Source: Prorocentrum cordatum
Lineage: Eukaryota > Sar > Dinophyceae > Prorocentrales > Prorocentraceae
Direction of reading: 5' to 3'
Length of the DNA stretch: 64,000 nucleotides
Assembly: GCA_963575745.1 (NCBI GenBank)
Contig: CAUYUJ010004003.1
Coordinates: forward strand, 41,001 to 105,000
Shown here: one piece after another, positions 1 to 10,638 of the stretch
How the letters are laid out: each line of letters opens with the position of its first letter
Position numbering within the stretch: the first letter of the stretch is position 1
Notes under the pieces: generated by a model
What the model saw: only the letters and a program-made list of their open reading frames with translations
The model's database searches: none
What the model was told of the DNA's origin: nothing
Position numbers and translations under genes: made by a program

Positions 1-19
1 ACGGCCTCACAACATGTGA

Positions 20-41
20 CTTGAGCCAAAGTGGCTACGGA
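20..41 (-). other. Relict dinoflagellate spliced leader (DinoSL)
   Basis: Read on the - strand, these 22 bases match the DinoSL consensus (DCCGTAGCC...GGCTCAAG) at 21 of 22 positions; only position 11 differs (C for T). The base after the leader is not G-T, so this is not the 5' exon of an SL RNA gene, which needs a donor site directly after CAAG. A genomic leader without a donor is the known mark of a trans-spliced mRNA that was reverse-transcribed and reinserted. The retroposed body would run leftwards, out of the window, so its identity is unknown. Confidence 0.85.
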
Positions 42-44
42 AGT

Positions 45-300
45 ATATGGGAGGAAGGAGGAGGGGGAGGAGGAAGGAAATCCGCCGATCCGGCGTGTGA
101 GTTTCAAGGAGTCTCAGCTACAGCCTCGAGGCTGAGCTTCAGCCTCTGGGGGGGTCGCCGGGGTGGCTCTGCCGGGGAAGGGGGGGTGGGGGGGGGGGGG
201 GGGGGTGCGAGTTTCCGGCGAACCCCGGGGCCGCTCCGGGGGAGTGGAAGATAGGGGGGGGGGGGGCGCCATGCTCCGCTTTTTCCGGCGCTTTGGAGGA
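45..300 (+). repeat. GGA-rich simple repeat with long G runs
   Basis: Degenerate GGA/GAGG repeat interrupted by G homopolymers, the longest near 181-206. It lies directly upstream (in - strand terms) of the SL relict. No coding signal. Confidence 0.7.
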
Positions 301-880
301 GGGGGGGGGCCCAAGAGACCCCCAAGGGGTTCCAAGAGGGCCCCGAGTCGCCGAAAAATCGCTCCAAGACGCCCGAGATGGCCTCCAGACGGCCCAAGGT
401 GTCTCCAAGACGCCCCAAGAAGCTTCCAAGAGGCCTCCCAAGAGGGCCCCAAGAGGCCAGAATCGTTGATTTTCATTGGTTTTTTCAGGGTTTTTAGCGT
501 TCTTGCCTTTTCGGGCGTCCGACGCTCGAAGACGGCCCAAGAGGCCCCCAAGTCCGTCCCAAGACGGCCCACGATGCTTCCAACACGGCCCAAGAGAGCC
601 CCAAGACGGCCCAAGAGGGCCCCAAGACGGCCCAAGAGGGCCTCTGGACAGCCCAAGAAGGCCCCAAGAGAGCCCCAAGAGGGGCCCAAGAGGGGGACCA
701 CGAACCGAAAGAACCGAGCTTTCCGCCCCAAGAGGCCCCCAGGAGGCCCCAAGAGACCCCCAAGGGGCCCCAAGAAGCCCACAAGAGGCCCAAAAGAGGT
801 TCCAAGAGGCCCCAAAACAGCTCCCCAGAGGCCTCCAGACTGCCTCCGGCAGGCCCCCGGTTTCTTCCGCGGCACCGCCC
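300..880 (+). repeat. GGCCCAAGA-type degenerate tandem repeat, copy 1
   Basis: The stretch is built of variations on CCCAAGAGGGCCC and CCCAAGACGGCCC in irregular units of about 15-24 bp. All reading frames on both strands stay open because the units lack stops, giving Arg/Pro/Lys-rich frames on + and Gly/Leu/Ser/Trp-rich frames on -. The same family recurs inverted at 30745-31400 and direct at 33440-33910. The ORFs here are by-products of composition. Confidence 0.8.
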
Positions 881-1029
881 AGGGCGCCACCGGCAGGATG
901 TCCTCCGTCTCATCGTTTTCCTTCAAGTTATCGCCTCTTCCTCATTCTCCTCCTCCTCCTCTGCGACCTCACTCCTATCCCTCAACGATCGCGTCACCGA
1001 GTGCCTCTTCTTTGAAACATCCTCGCTCT

Positions 1030-1295
1030 TCAAACGCACATCCATACACACATGCATACATACCTACATTTAAACACATTTGCATACATAGAAAAACAAT
1101 CTTCCAGACATACATACTTACATTCACACACATACACACATATTATCATACACACATACAAACATACATACAAACTAAATACATACATACGCGCACAAGC
1201 ATACATACATACATACGTACCTACACACAGGCACACATGATCAATGCATGCATACATGCATGCACGCGTACATACACACACATATATCGTGAAAC
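1030..1295 (+). repeat. ACAT/ACAC microsatellite
   Basis: Imperfect (ACATAC)n and (CACA)n run with ATGCATGC near its end. Confidence 0.85.
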
Positions 1296-1360
1296 TCACC
1301 GCGTGCTCGAAACTTGAGAGAGACCGCGGGAAGTCGAGAGAAGCCGCGGAACGAGGCCTC

Positions 1361-1385
1361 TACTACTACTACCACTACTACCACA

Positions 1386-1442
<57 letters not shown>

Positions 1443-1489
1443 GCTACTACTACTACTACTACTACTACTAATACTACTACTAGTACTAC
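1361..1489 (+). repeat. (TAC)n microsatellite
   Basis: Nearly pure TAC triplets, about 43 units with a few substitutions. A GT-rich stretch follows at 1508-1595. Confidence 0.95.
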
Positions 1490-1492
1490 AGG

Positions 1493-3479
1493 AGCGTTTC
1501 CCAACTAGTATGTGTGTGTGGGTGATGCTGTGTGCGCATGTCTGCGGCGCAGGTTAAGTGGTGTGACTGTGTGTGTGCGTTTGAGTGTGCGCCCATAATT
1601 TCTGCGTCTGGAGAATAACCCCGAGCGACCCGGATCGGCGGCACTGGCCGAAGGCCACTACAATAAGAAAAGCGGGGCGCTGTCTCTTCAAAACGAGGAC
1701 CCAACACCACAGGATGGCTGGGAACAAAATAAGCTGGCCTAGTCGTACATGTCGAACAAAAATCTCTCTCTGACCGCCCTGTCCCTTGGGGCGGTCGTCT
1801 GAAAAAACGCAGGCATCGGGGGCTCGATGCCCCAATGGAGCGACGAGGATGGGGGGGCAGGAGGGACAGGGGCGCCCTGTCCATAAGCTTAGGGGCGCGC
1901 AAACATGGATTAGCGATTCATCGATTTGGCGCGCGGTCGGCAAATCCATGGATCGGAGGGAATGCCCTCCCCAAAAGGCGGCCGGTGCCGCCTCGTTCGG
2001 CGGCGGAAATCGGCGATTTCCAATGGGAACGGGACCCGTCGCTACTCCACGCCCCCTTGATCCCTGTTTGCGATCGCCTCAAAGGGGGGGGGGAGGGCAG
2101 GAGGGACGGGGACGCCCTGTCCCCAAGCCCAGGCCGGCACAACTCTCCGCCCCGCGAGCAGGCCGCTTCTTGGGAGGCCGGGCGCTGGGCACTCTCGGCT
2201 GTTCCCGAGGGGGGGGAGCAGTGCCGCGCACGGTGGGGGGCTTGCGCTGGCACGGGCTCGGAGCGCGCTGGGACCGCGCTCCGCCGCAGGAAGCGGGAAG
2301 GACCCCGAGAAACTCGTGCGCTGCAATTTTTTCCCGCACGGGGCGCTTTTCGCTCGGTCGAGGGCGCCTCGGGGCCCTCTCCTAGTAGCGAGCTGGCTCG
2401 AGAAGTGCCGCGGCAGGATGGGGCAGTAAGGCGCTGGCCGTCATTTCCCAAGGCGCTGCATGTTTTTTTCGCCACCTCGGATATGAGGAGGGGGGCTGCG
2501 GCACTGCCGCGATGGACCCGTCGGGTGGGTCCGTGGGGATTCGGGGTGGCCGCACGGTTTTGGGACTTGGCTCGTTTCCGACGATGTCTCGGGCCTCCAG
2601 GGTCACCAAGCCGTGCATTGACTGACCGTGCAGTGAGGTTTTCTTGGACTTCGAGGTCACAGCGAGGTCTGTCACCGCACCGCTTTGGGCCCCCCGATCG
2701 CTCCAATCCGATCCTAAAACGTACCCCCCGGCACGAACTGGCTCGACCAGAACAACGATTTGTCGGTTGTCGTTTCGTTCCGTCACGGAAGCAATGTATG
2801 GGGAATTCGCTAGAGCAGTGCTCTGGTGCACCTCTGGGGTCCCGACGGGCGCCCAAAGGGTCCTCAAGAAGAGAGCAAGACGAACAACTACGGAATCATA
2901 ACGAAAACTCTCCACGAAACTGTTCTATACTCTGTTCGAGTCGACTCCTGCCGGGCAAGATGCTGACCCATTTTCCAAGCCGCGTCCAACTGTGGCGTCA
3001 AAGGGGGTCCCCGAGCGCCGACAAACCGCCGAAAGCTTCCACAACCCTCTGGGAACATACGGAAACCAACAGTGTCTCCCCGTTTTGACATTTCTGGGTT
3101 CCCGGCACAACGCCTCCTGGCTCCCGTCTCCCCGAATGCATTCGAAGCCCTGCGAAGACCACCCGAGGCAACTTCAGAGGGTGTCCAAAATCCATGAAAA
3201 TGCCCTCCGAAAACACCCCAAAATGGTCTCGATCACGGGCCTTCGATCCTCCGAAGGTCTCTGGAGGTCTCCGCGATGGTCCCTGGATGCCTCCGGAAGG
3301 CTCCCAGAAAGCCCCCGACGACCTGCGAGAGGCTCCCAAGCTGCATGTACCTCGAGGCCCCGACCGTCGAATGCTGTCGAGCGCGCGCGCGCGAAGCCGC
3401 CCCATGCGCCCCGACGTCCTCGGCTGCGCGCAAGAGTGACGTCAGGCAAGTGTGACCTGGGACAACGTGGGGATCTCTG
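1493..3479. other. No recognisable gene
   Basis: The longest open frame is 1835-3088 (+), but a 312-codon frame overlaps it on the other strand and neither shows a known motif or codon structure. A short duplicated motif (GGCAGGAGGGAC...GCCCTGTCC) occurs near 1855-1880 and 2097-2122. I see nothing else to name. Confidence 0.5.
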
Positions 3480-3640
3480 AGATCCAGCGGTTCTGGAGGA
3501 TGCATCGTGGGCCGCGGCCGTTCCAGAGCGCTCCAGAACGCTCCGAGGGCGTTGCAGAACGCACTGGGACGATTTAGCCTCGTCCTGACCCCGCTCGACC
3601 ATGCTCCAGCATTCTGCGGCATTTCTCGAGCCGGATCTAT
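3480..3640 (+). repeat. Interspersed repeat, paired with 43450-43600
   Basis: GCGCTCCAGAACGCTC-type palindromic segments followed by a conserved CTCGTCCTGACCCCG-like stretch align with 43450-43600 in the same orientation. Function unknown. Confidence 0.5.
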
Positions 3641-3784
3641 CTGTGTAAGTCCTGGGGCCCTGAGCCGTGCGAACACGCCCAGTGTAACAATTATCCCAGT
3701 GCGACCCTACCTAGGAGCTGGAGCTTCTGGGAAAGCAACATTAGTAGGAGCGGTAAACGCCGTCCTCCTCCTTCTCCTCATCGT

Positions 3785-3803
3785 CGTAGTTGTAGCAGTA
3801 GCG

Positions 3804-3865
<62 letters not shown>

Positions 3866-3866
3866 C

Positions 3867-3927
<61 letters not shown>

Positions 3928-3952
3928 AATTATAAGTATAAGTAAAAGTAGA

Positions 3953-4010
<58 letters not shown>

Positions 4011-4031
4011 ATGCTAGTAATAGTAGTAGCA
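3785..4031 (+). repeat. (GTA)n microsatellite
   Basis: Long GTA/TAG array broken by an A-rich interruption at about 3928-3953. Confidence 0.95.
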
Positions 4032-4149
4032 CCAGAACCGCCGACGCCACGCCGTAAGTGAAGCAACAGCAGAAGCAGGCAGCAAGTCGCCGAGGAAGCA
4101 GCAAAAGCAAGCAGGCACGGAGATGAGGGCGGGGCACTGGGGAGTTCTT

Positions 4150-4382
4150 TACATCTACATCTATATCTACACCTACATCTACATCGACACCTACATCTAC
4201 ATCTAAACCTACATCTACATCTACACCTGCAGCTACATCTACACCTACACCTGCATCTACATCTACATCAACAGCGAGACTCACATCTACATCTACATCT
4301 ACACCTGCATCTACATCTACATCTACATCTACACCTACACCTACATCCACATCTACACCTACACCTACACCTACATCTACAC
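4150..4382 (+). repeat. (ACATCT/ACACCT)n hexanucleotide repeat
   Basis: TACATCTACACCTACATC-type hexamers, about 38 units. On the - strand it encodes Val-Asp-Val-Gly runs, which is compositional. Confidence 0.95.
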
Positions 4383-4525
4383 TTTCGCATTGGTTTTGTT
4401 CTTGCTTTGCGTTGTCTTTGCTTTCGCTCTTGCCTTTGCTTTTGCCTTTACCTTTGCTTTTGCTGTTGCTTTTCCGTTGCTTGTTTTTGTTTTTGCTTGG
4501 TTTTGCTTTTGCTTTGCCTGCGCAC
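4383..4525 (+). repeat. TTTTGC-rich simple repeat
   Basis: Degenerate CTTTTGCTTTTGC repeat. The same simple repeat recurs inside the duplication at 9061-9553. Confidence 0.8.
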
Positions 4526-4599
4526 AGACGCACGCGCGCGCATGCTTTTGCATTCGCTCGCCGGGCGTGCTTGAGAATGCCCCGGATCCAGCCTGCACC

Positions 4600-5175
4600 G
4601 CACGACTTGGCATTGAGCAAAGTTGTGCAACACTCGCTGCACCGAACGTTCCTACGAAGCTGTACAGCAGCAGCAACTCCCAGATCGGTGCAACGAGCTG
4701 TTCAGCATTGTTTCGGCGGGCATCATTGGCGCTGGCATATGCGGTTTCACCAGAGTGGTGTGACCACAACTTCCCCGCTGTCGTGGAGTCGCCCGAGCTT
4801 CTCTTGGCGCGCAGTGACTGTGTCGAATAACCAGAAGTACACAGATCGCCGTGACTGGTTCCCCTTCCGCAACTCGCAGATCTTGCAGCAGAAACGCTGC
4901 AATTTAACAATCGGCCGTCGCATGTGAGCAGGGATGTGCTCGCAGCCGATTTGCAAGAGGCGGTCGCCGAACTCGCTGCGATGCAGAATGCCAGCGAGCA
5001 CCTCATTCGCTCTGCAGTTCTGGTAGTAGTACTGATCCCAAGCGTTCCTCCGCATATCGACAGCGCTCTCTGGCGCGACGCGCTCCCCGTCAAAGAGCAA
5101 GGCGTTGATGACTTTGCCTCCGCCCCAGGCTGTCGACCAAGACGTTCGCAACAAGAGTTCCGCGTGGTCACCCCG
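4600..5175 (-). pseudogene. SAAQPG-motif protein, C-terminal segment
   Basis: This continues the frame of 5176-6960 on the - strand after an in-frame TAG at 5176-5178. The 5154-4747 stretch reads as an ordinary globular sequence, with a C-x2-C pair (CCKIC), many aromatic residues and no low-complexity runs, then ends at a TGA (4747-4749). Beyond it another frame carries NNAEQL and SVAQL, which look like decayed copies of the recurring NAEQP/SAAQP motif (P to L). I infer that the original protein extended to about 4600. Function unknown. Confidence 0.5.
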
Positions 5176-6960
5176 CTAAACCGGGAGTAATTTCATAATC
5201 GTGAGCGAGTAGAAGGGTCGTTGGAACGCGGTGATCTGGTACTTCGTGCACAAGTGCTGCAGCGTTCTGCCTGGTCCAGGTTGTGCAGCACTAGGGCCCG
5301 TGGTAGTGGCGTCGACTTCCCCTGGCGCTGGTGCTGGCGCGGATGCTGCTGCTGAGCCAGGTTGAACAACATTGGTGCTGGGGTCGGCACCTGCAATGAT
5401 GGCCGTGACTCGCGGTGGGCCAGGCTGTGCAGCACTGGCCTTGCGCTCTGTGAGTCCGAGTGACATCGAATCATCAGTCGCCGGCGCCGCTGGTGAGAGA
5501 CTGTTGGTGGCGGGGCGCATGGTTGATATGCGCCGCTTTTTACTCTGGCGGACTGGCTGTGCAGCGCGGGTCCTCTCGCGCGAGCCCGGCAGGGCTACGC
5601 GGTACCTCTCAAATATTCGATGCAATTGCTTCTCGGGCTGGCCGGTGCACTCCGCGACCGCGGTCTCTGTTGCCTGAGCAATGGTGCCGCGCCGTGGTTC
5701 CCGCCGGCGCGTCCGCTGCATGGCCACTCCCTGATGCCATTGGCCCGAGCTATCTACAGGCCGTCCTCGGTGGTCTCTGCTGGCGAATGCGTCAGCGCAA
5801 CGCAGTAGTTTCTGCCCGACCACTGAGGCGCAAGCTCGGGCTGCATTTCGCATCGCGGTTGATGTGAATTCCTTCGGGATCAGCGGCCATCGGTCCATGT
5901 GCCCGCCCGTGGACAAGTGCCCGTTGATTCTGTCACGGTTCCCGAAGCAAAGGGCGTCGCCGCAGGTGAGGAACGTCGAGGTTCCGCTGTCTGTGTGCAG
6001 GAGCTGCGCGCATGTCCGTTGATCGGTGGCCCCCCGCCAGAGGTACGCGGGATAACGGTTCTCAAGCCCATCTTTCCGTGCGCAAGCGACGCAGGCCACC
6101 TCGCGCCTCGCCTTTGCCGCGGCGATGGCCTCTGGGCGGTTCCAATGGAGCGACGAGGAACCAGGCGCCGAGAACGTCAAGTGGAAGGTGGCGGACTGCA
6201 AGATGTGCCTTTTGACCCTGGGCAACAGGGGCTTGAAGCCGTCCTTTTGTGCTCGCCACAGGAGCCTCTCGCGATGCTCCGCGCAGCCGCCGTGGGCGTC
6301 GGAGCAATCCTTGAAGAAAGCGCCGTTGTGCGTGAACCCTTCGCCGCAAATCCAGCACGTGACCGGTGGCGAGGCCGCGGGAAGCATGGGGTCTGGTGCT
6401 CCCACAGGCTGCGCAGCATTGCTGGATGCCGATGACGAGACAGGCTGTGCAGCACTGTTTGCGAGGCGGGTGAAGTCGGCCGGGGGTCGGTTTGCCGCGA
6501 GTTCCACATCCGCACCGCGCGCGTCCTGGGGTGTGTAGCGTCTGCCACAGTCGCCCTTGAAGTTGGCGAGAAGCCGCAGGGTAGGCCCAACGCGTAGAAT
6601 GAATGCCTTTGGAGGCTTTTGCGAAGTGAGCAAGAGGCGAAATAAAGTTCACGTCGCTAAAGAGTCTTGTGGGAGTGGTGTGGCCGTGATCCCGCGTTGC
6701 TGAGCGCGCGTGGAGAAATCCTGCGTGGCGGTGTTGAAGAGCTCAGCGAAGTGGTGCGCGTCGCGACGGCGTGCCTCTGGGATCCTGAGGGCCTTCCGCA
6801 GCCAGTCCTGCTTCAAGTGCTGCGCGTAAGGATCGCAGTAGAACTGCTGCAGCACCTCGCAGACCTCAGGGGCGGTAGGGGGTGGAATGTCGCCGCTCTG
6901 AGGCTGTCTGTGCATAGGGCGTGCGGCGCTCTGTGATGACGTCCTGCAGGGCTGTGGCCG
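5176..6960 (-). pseudogene. SAAQPG-motif protein, Cys/His-rich segment, Helitron-like
   Basis: This is a long - strand frame, broken only by a TGA at 6649-6651. In protein order it has a helical stretch ending RITATPLPQ-like sequence and paired SAAQPV/NAAQPV motifs. Next comes a zinc-finger-like segment starting CWICGEGF, then HRERLLWRAQKDG, LLPRVKRHILQSATF, a C-x2-C-ARKD segment, and NRYPAYLW and LCFGNRDRIN. It ends with RAAQPV, SAAQPG, NVVQPG and SAAQPG in an Ala/Pro/Ser-rich tail. From memory, the central block resembles the region N-terminal to the Rep domain in dinoflagellate Helitron/PIF1-type proteins; this is an inference. No Rep HUH motif or helicase motif is seen here. It is a decayed mobile-element protein or an unusual host gene. 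Confidence 0.5.
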
Positions 6961-6974
6961 TGGGGTGTGTGTGC

Positions 6975-8060
6975 TCAGTAGCGCGTGACGTCTGGTAGCT
7001 CCAATGCTGCCAGCATCGTCAAAGAGTACCGCGTGTGGGCATTGAAGAGCTGCTCGTTCGGGTCGTGGCGTCCAAACGGTGCGGTGGGCAGCGTCTCGGC
7101 CTCGTTGAGGCGTGCGTGGGGCTCCTGTACGGCGCGGGGTGGTGCGTGCTGTGTTGTGGCGGTGGCCCCGTGGAGCTTCGCGAAGAACGGGGAAGTTTCC
7201 TCGTTCAGTGGCCCTCGTGTGGCGAGGTACGTTTGGATTGCGGACGCAAGGGGTCGGCATGCAACGGCAGTGACCGTTTTGCAATCACGGATGTGGCCTC
7301 TGCACGGTTGTCTCCAGAGCTGAAGTTTGCCGCGATGTATGTTGTAGAGAGTGCGGATCTCTGCTGATTGGAGTGTCCTTTTACTGGCAGGTATGCCTTG
7401 CAACTGATTCGCCTGTCTAAGCAACTTCGTAAGTGCTTCGCTGCCGTCGTCGTCTGCAGCCGTCTGGCGTTTGAGTCGTCGGAGCTCCTGCGCCTTTTGG
7501 GCCATGGCTCGTCGTGGCTCTGCAAGATCATCGGCGCTCGAGCCATGCTGAATGATGCTGCGTTGAATGTGTTCGGGTCGTGCTGCAAGTGGAGGTGGTG
7601 GTGCTGCTGCTGCTGGCGTTGGCGCTGTGGCTGCTGTGCCAGGTTGTGCGGTGCTGCTAGTGGTGGCGACGTCCCCCTGCAAGCTGCTGATCCCTGCGGC
7701 GATGGCTGTGAGCCGCTGCTGCTTCGTCGGTCGGCCGGGCTGTGCAGCGCTGGCGTTGCTCTCCATGGGCCCGGGCAACGTAGAGCTAGACGTCGCCGCT
7801 GCCCCTGCTTGCTGGCTGCCGGGCCGTGCAGCGCCGGCAGGGCTGTCGGAGTTTTGCGGGTGGCCCCGCAGGATGTTCACGATGGAGTTGTCTCGCTGCC
7901 GCTTGGTAGGCATGCCAGGCTGTGCAGCGCTCGCCTGCGCATCGGTGTGTGGCGACCGCGTCGAGCTGGAGCTCGCTCCGGCCCCCCCGCGGCTGGCTCT
8001 CTGCCGTGGAGAGCAAGCCCGCGCGGCGACCCTGACTGCTCCTTGGACCAGGCTGTGCAG
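6975..8060 (-). pseudogene. SAAQPG-motif protein, middle segment
   Basis: An open frame in a different phase from both neighbours, so frameshifts are inferred near 8000 and 6970. It contains SAAQPG, GAARPG, SAAQPG and STAQPG motifs in Ser/Ala/Thr-rich linkers. A charged helical region follows (MAQKAQELRRLKRQ), then a more conserved-looking stretch (RTLYNIHRGKLQLWRQ). The motif-rich half looks disordered and the later half looks folded. No known domain recognised. Confidence 0.5.
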
Positions 8061-8829
8061 CACTGGTCTCGTCACGGGGGCGTGGTGCTTCGTGCGCTGC
8101 TGCTGCGGGTTCGTCGCTGCCTTGGAGTGCCGCGCCGAGTGCTGCTGAGGCGGAGCCCGACGAGGCTCCTCCCCGGGGCACTGTTTCTTCGCGGCCAGGC
8201 TGTGCAGCGCTGGCGCTGTGGAAAAGTCGTTTACCTGTGCACCCAGAGACAGCAGGCTGTTCAGCACTGCTCGCGGCTCCTGCAAGTGCTGCAGGCTGTT
8301 CAGCACTGCTTGCGCCGGGATCAACGCTGCTCGCGGCTCCTGCAAGAGCTGCAGGCTGTTCCGCACTGCTTGCGGGGGCTCCGGTCTGGCCATCGAGGCT
8401 AGTTCGGAGCCTGCTGCCTTCGGTGATGACCGCCTGCTGCAACTCTGTGATCAAAGTCGCTAATGGTCGCCGTCGTCTCTGATCTTCCTGTCGCGCATTC
8501 CATGAAGAGCAGAGAGGGGACACCTCTTCCTGTCGAGGGTTGGGAATCTTCGTGAGCACCGAAACTGCCGCACGCAGTTTTTGAAAGTCTGGTGTGTTAC
8601 ACGCAGCACGTTGCACAGTCAACCACCGATTCACGGCCGCGATGGAGCTGAACGTCTTTGCAGGTTGTTCAACATTGCTTGGGACATTGTTCTCAGCAAG
8701 ATGCTCAACACTGCTTGCTGGGTCTCGTGCCTCGCCACTCGAGTTCCGTAAGAATGCCCGCATGACGCAATACACTTCTGCACGCTCTTGCGTGGCTCTG
8801 CGAGTCACGGAATTGAGGCTGAACGGCAA
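7985..8829 (-). pseudogene. SAAQPG-motif protein, N-terminal segment
   Basis: The - strand frame contains NVEQPA, three closely spaced SAEQPA motifs, and SAAQPG twice, separated by Ala/Ser/Gly-rich linkers. A globular-looking helical stretch sits between the first two motifs (AAVNRWLTVQRAACN... LATLITELQQAV). At DNA level each motif is a variant of GGCTGTGCAGCACTGG on the + strand. The true start is unclear; no ATG context is convincing, and dinoflagellate genes often start in a separate exon. Confidence 0.5.
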
Positions 8830-8863
8830 CGAGGATGAAAGGCATTACGACGCGGTGCTGAAC

Positions 8864-9060
8864 ACATACATGCACACACACATGCACACACACACATACA
8901 CACACATGTTGTGCTGCGCTATGCTATGCGATGCTCTGCTCTGCTCTGCTCTGCTATGCTGCGCAATGCTGTGCTGGACTAGACTAGGCTATTCTATTCT
9001 ATGCTATGCTATGCTGCGCTATGCTGTGCTATGCTGTGCTATGCTGTGCTATGCTGTGCT
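8864..9060 (+). repeat. CA repeat then (ATGCTGTGCT)n minisatellite
   Basis: A CACACATGCACA run (8864-8909) passes into a decamer repeat of ATGCTATGCT/ATGCTGTGCT, which resumes at 9278-9335 between the two copies of the duplication below. Confidence 0.9.
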
Positions 9061-9279
9061 ATGCTTTTGCTTTGCCATCGCATTTGCCTTCACTTTTGCC
9101 TTTGCTTTTGCTTTTGCTGGGCACCCAGGGAGCGCAACTGGGGGAACCGCGCGTTTGCTTTTACCTTTGCTGTTGTTTTTGCTTGGGTCCCAAGGGACTG
9201 GGGGAACCGCCTGGGGCGATTTGTACTGCCCGGCCCCTTTAAGCAAAGAGAGTAAGCACCCTTCGGGGCAGAGCCTAGC
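9061..9279 (+). repeat. 219-bp direct repeat, copy 1
   Basis: Starts in the TTTTGC simple repeat and ends at GCAGAGCCTAG. It is nearly identical to 9336-9553, with a start-to-start spacing of 275 bp. Contains GGGGGAACCGC twice. No gene. Confidence 0.9.
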
Positions 9280-9335
9280 TATGCTGCGCTATGCTATGCT
9301 GCGCTATGCTATGCGATTCTATGCTATGCTATGCA

Positions 9336-9553
9336 ATGCTTTTGCTTTGCCTTCGCATTTGCCTTCACTTTTGCCTTTGCTTTTGCTTTTGCTGGGCACC
9401 CTGGGAGCGCAACTGGGGGAACCGCGCGTTTGCTTTTACCTTTGCTGTTGCTTTTGCTTGGGTCCCAGGGGACTGGGGGAACCGCCCGGGGCGATTTGCA
9501 CTGCCCGGCCCTTTTAAGCGAAGAGAGTAAGAACCCTTCTAGGCAGAGCCTAG
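9336..9553 (+). repeat. 219-bp direct repeat, copy 2
   Basis: Second copy of the 9061-9279 unit, with a few percent substitutions. The ATGCT minisatellite separates the two copies, so unequal exchange or slippage across that minisatellite is a likely origin. Confidence 0.9.
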
Positions 9554-10450
9554 GTCGGGAAAAATTGCAGCGCCTGGATCTCAGGGCGGCCTCGGTTGCG
9601 CGGCTTTGCGGGGGCGGGGCAAATCCAAGCGCGCACGCCAGCACCGGTAGGGGCCCACGTGGCCAGGACCGAACGAGCCACGATCAAAAACTGGTCTTAC
9701 GCGAGAAGACGTAGCGACCTTGCGCGGGGGTTTACGCGGACCGCTGGCACGGCACGCTACATTGGAAACGAGGGCGCTTACGCGCGACCCTACGCGTTGA
9801 GCTGACGCGTGAATGTCGGCGAAGACAGCCCCGTTTTGTTGCGACGCTCCAGTGCTACTCTGGCGAAGGGTTACCTGTGCGCGCGCCCAAACATGCAGCA
9901 ACGTGCTACTTTTTCCAGCGGCGGCCCAAGAGCTCCAGACCCCTTCCCCGAGGATGCTTTTCTGCTCTGGGTCCGCTTTTTTTGAAGTGAAGAGGCCCTG
10001 GGACACACAAATAAGTACAGACAAATAACAGGATTCCCCACATTTTTCAATATTTGCTGGGTTTTTGTCTTCCCCCCCACTTCCCATATTTTCCCATACT
10101 TTCCTGGGAGTCGACGATTAATTGTGTCTGTGTGTTTTTTCCCCTCCTGACAGACCCCTTCCCCGAAAGTGCTTTTCTGCCCTGGGCCCGCTTTTTTTTA
10201 AATTGTCCCAGCGCCCGATAACTAGCGGGCACCCAGAGGTCGACACCGAAGAAACACGGCGGGACCGAACAAGTACCGCAGCGTCGGGGACCGGGGGCGC
10301 AGTGGCCTGGGCCAGTCAGGCCTTGCAGGACCCCGCAAGATCCCGGAGGACCCTGCAAGATTCTGCCCGCCAGCCTGGGAGCGCCTGCGAGCGCCTGGCG
10401 AGCGCCTGGCCCGGGTCAGTGCACCCGCGGCTCTGCAGGATTCGTAGGCG
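9554..10450. other. No gene; short direct repeat pair inside
   Basis: A ~50-bp motif (CAGACCCCTTCCCCGA...GGGYCCGCTTTTTTT) occurs at 9939-9992 and again at 10149-10201. No recognisable coding region. Confidence 0.5.
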
Positions 10451-10638
10451 AACGAAGAATGATATCAACATAAAAACTCGGAGGTCCGCGCGGATATCTC
10501 GGATCCGCGCTGGACCCCCCTGGCGGCGCCTCCGGCGCCGCCCCTGGCGCGCTCCGCGCGCCAGGGAGGCGGGTTCCAACGCCGATCCAAGAAATCCGCG
10601 CGGACCTCCGAATTTCTATGTTTATGTCATTCTTCGTT
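10451..10638. repeat. Foldback (MITE-like) element, copy 1
   Basis: Arms 10451-10508 and 10581-10638 are near-perfect reverse complements (AACGAAGAATGA...GGAGGTCCGCGCGGAT). The ~72-nt centre is G+C-rich and itself self-complementary (GGCGCCTCCGGCGCC; GGCGCGCTCCGCGCGCC). The centre and inner arms match the element at 43269-43396. No transposase; non-autonomous by inference. Confidence 0.85.

Noticed and set aside
1835-3088. 417-codon + strand ORF
   Set aside because: Overlaps a 312-codon ORF on the other strand in G+C-rich DNA. No motif, no codon-position signal visible.
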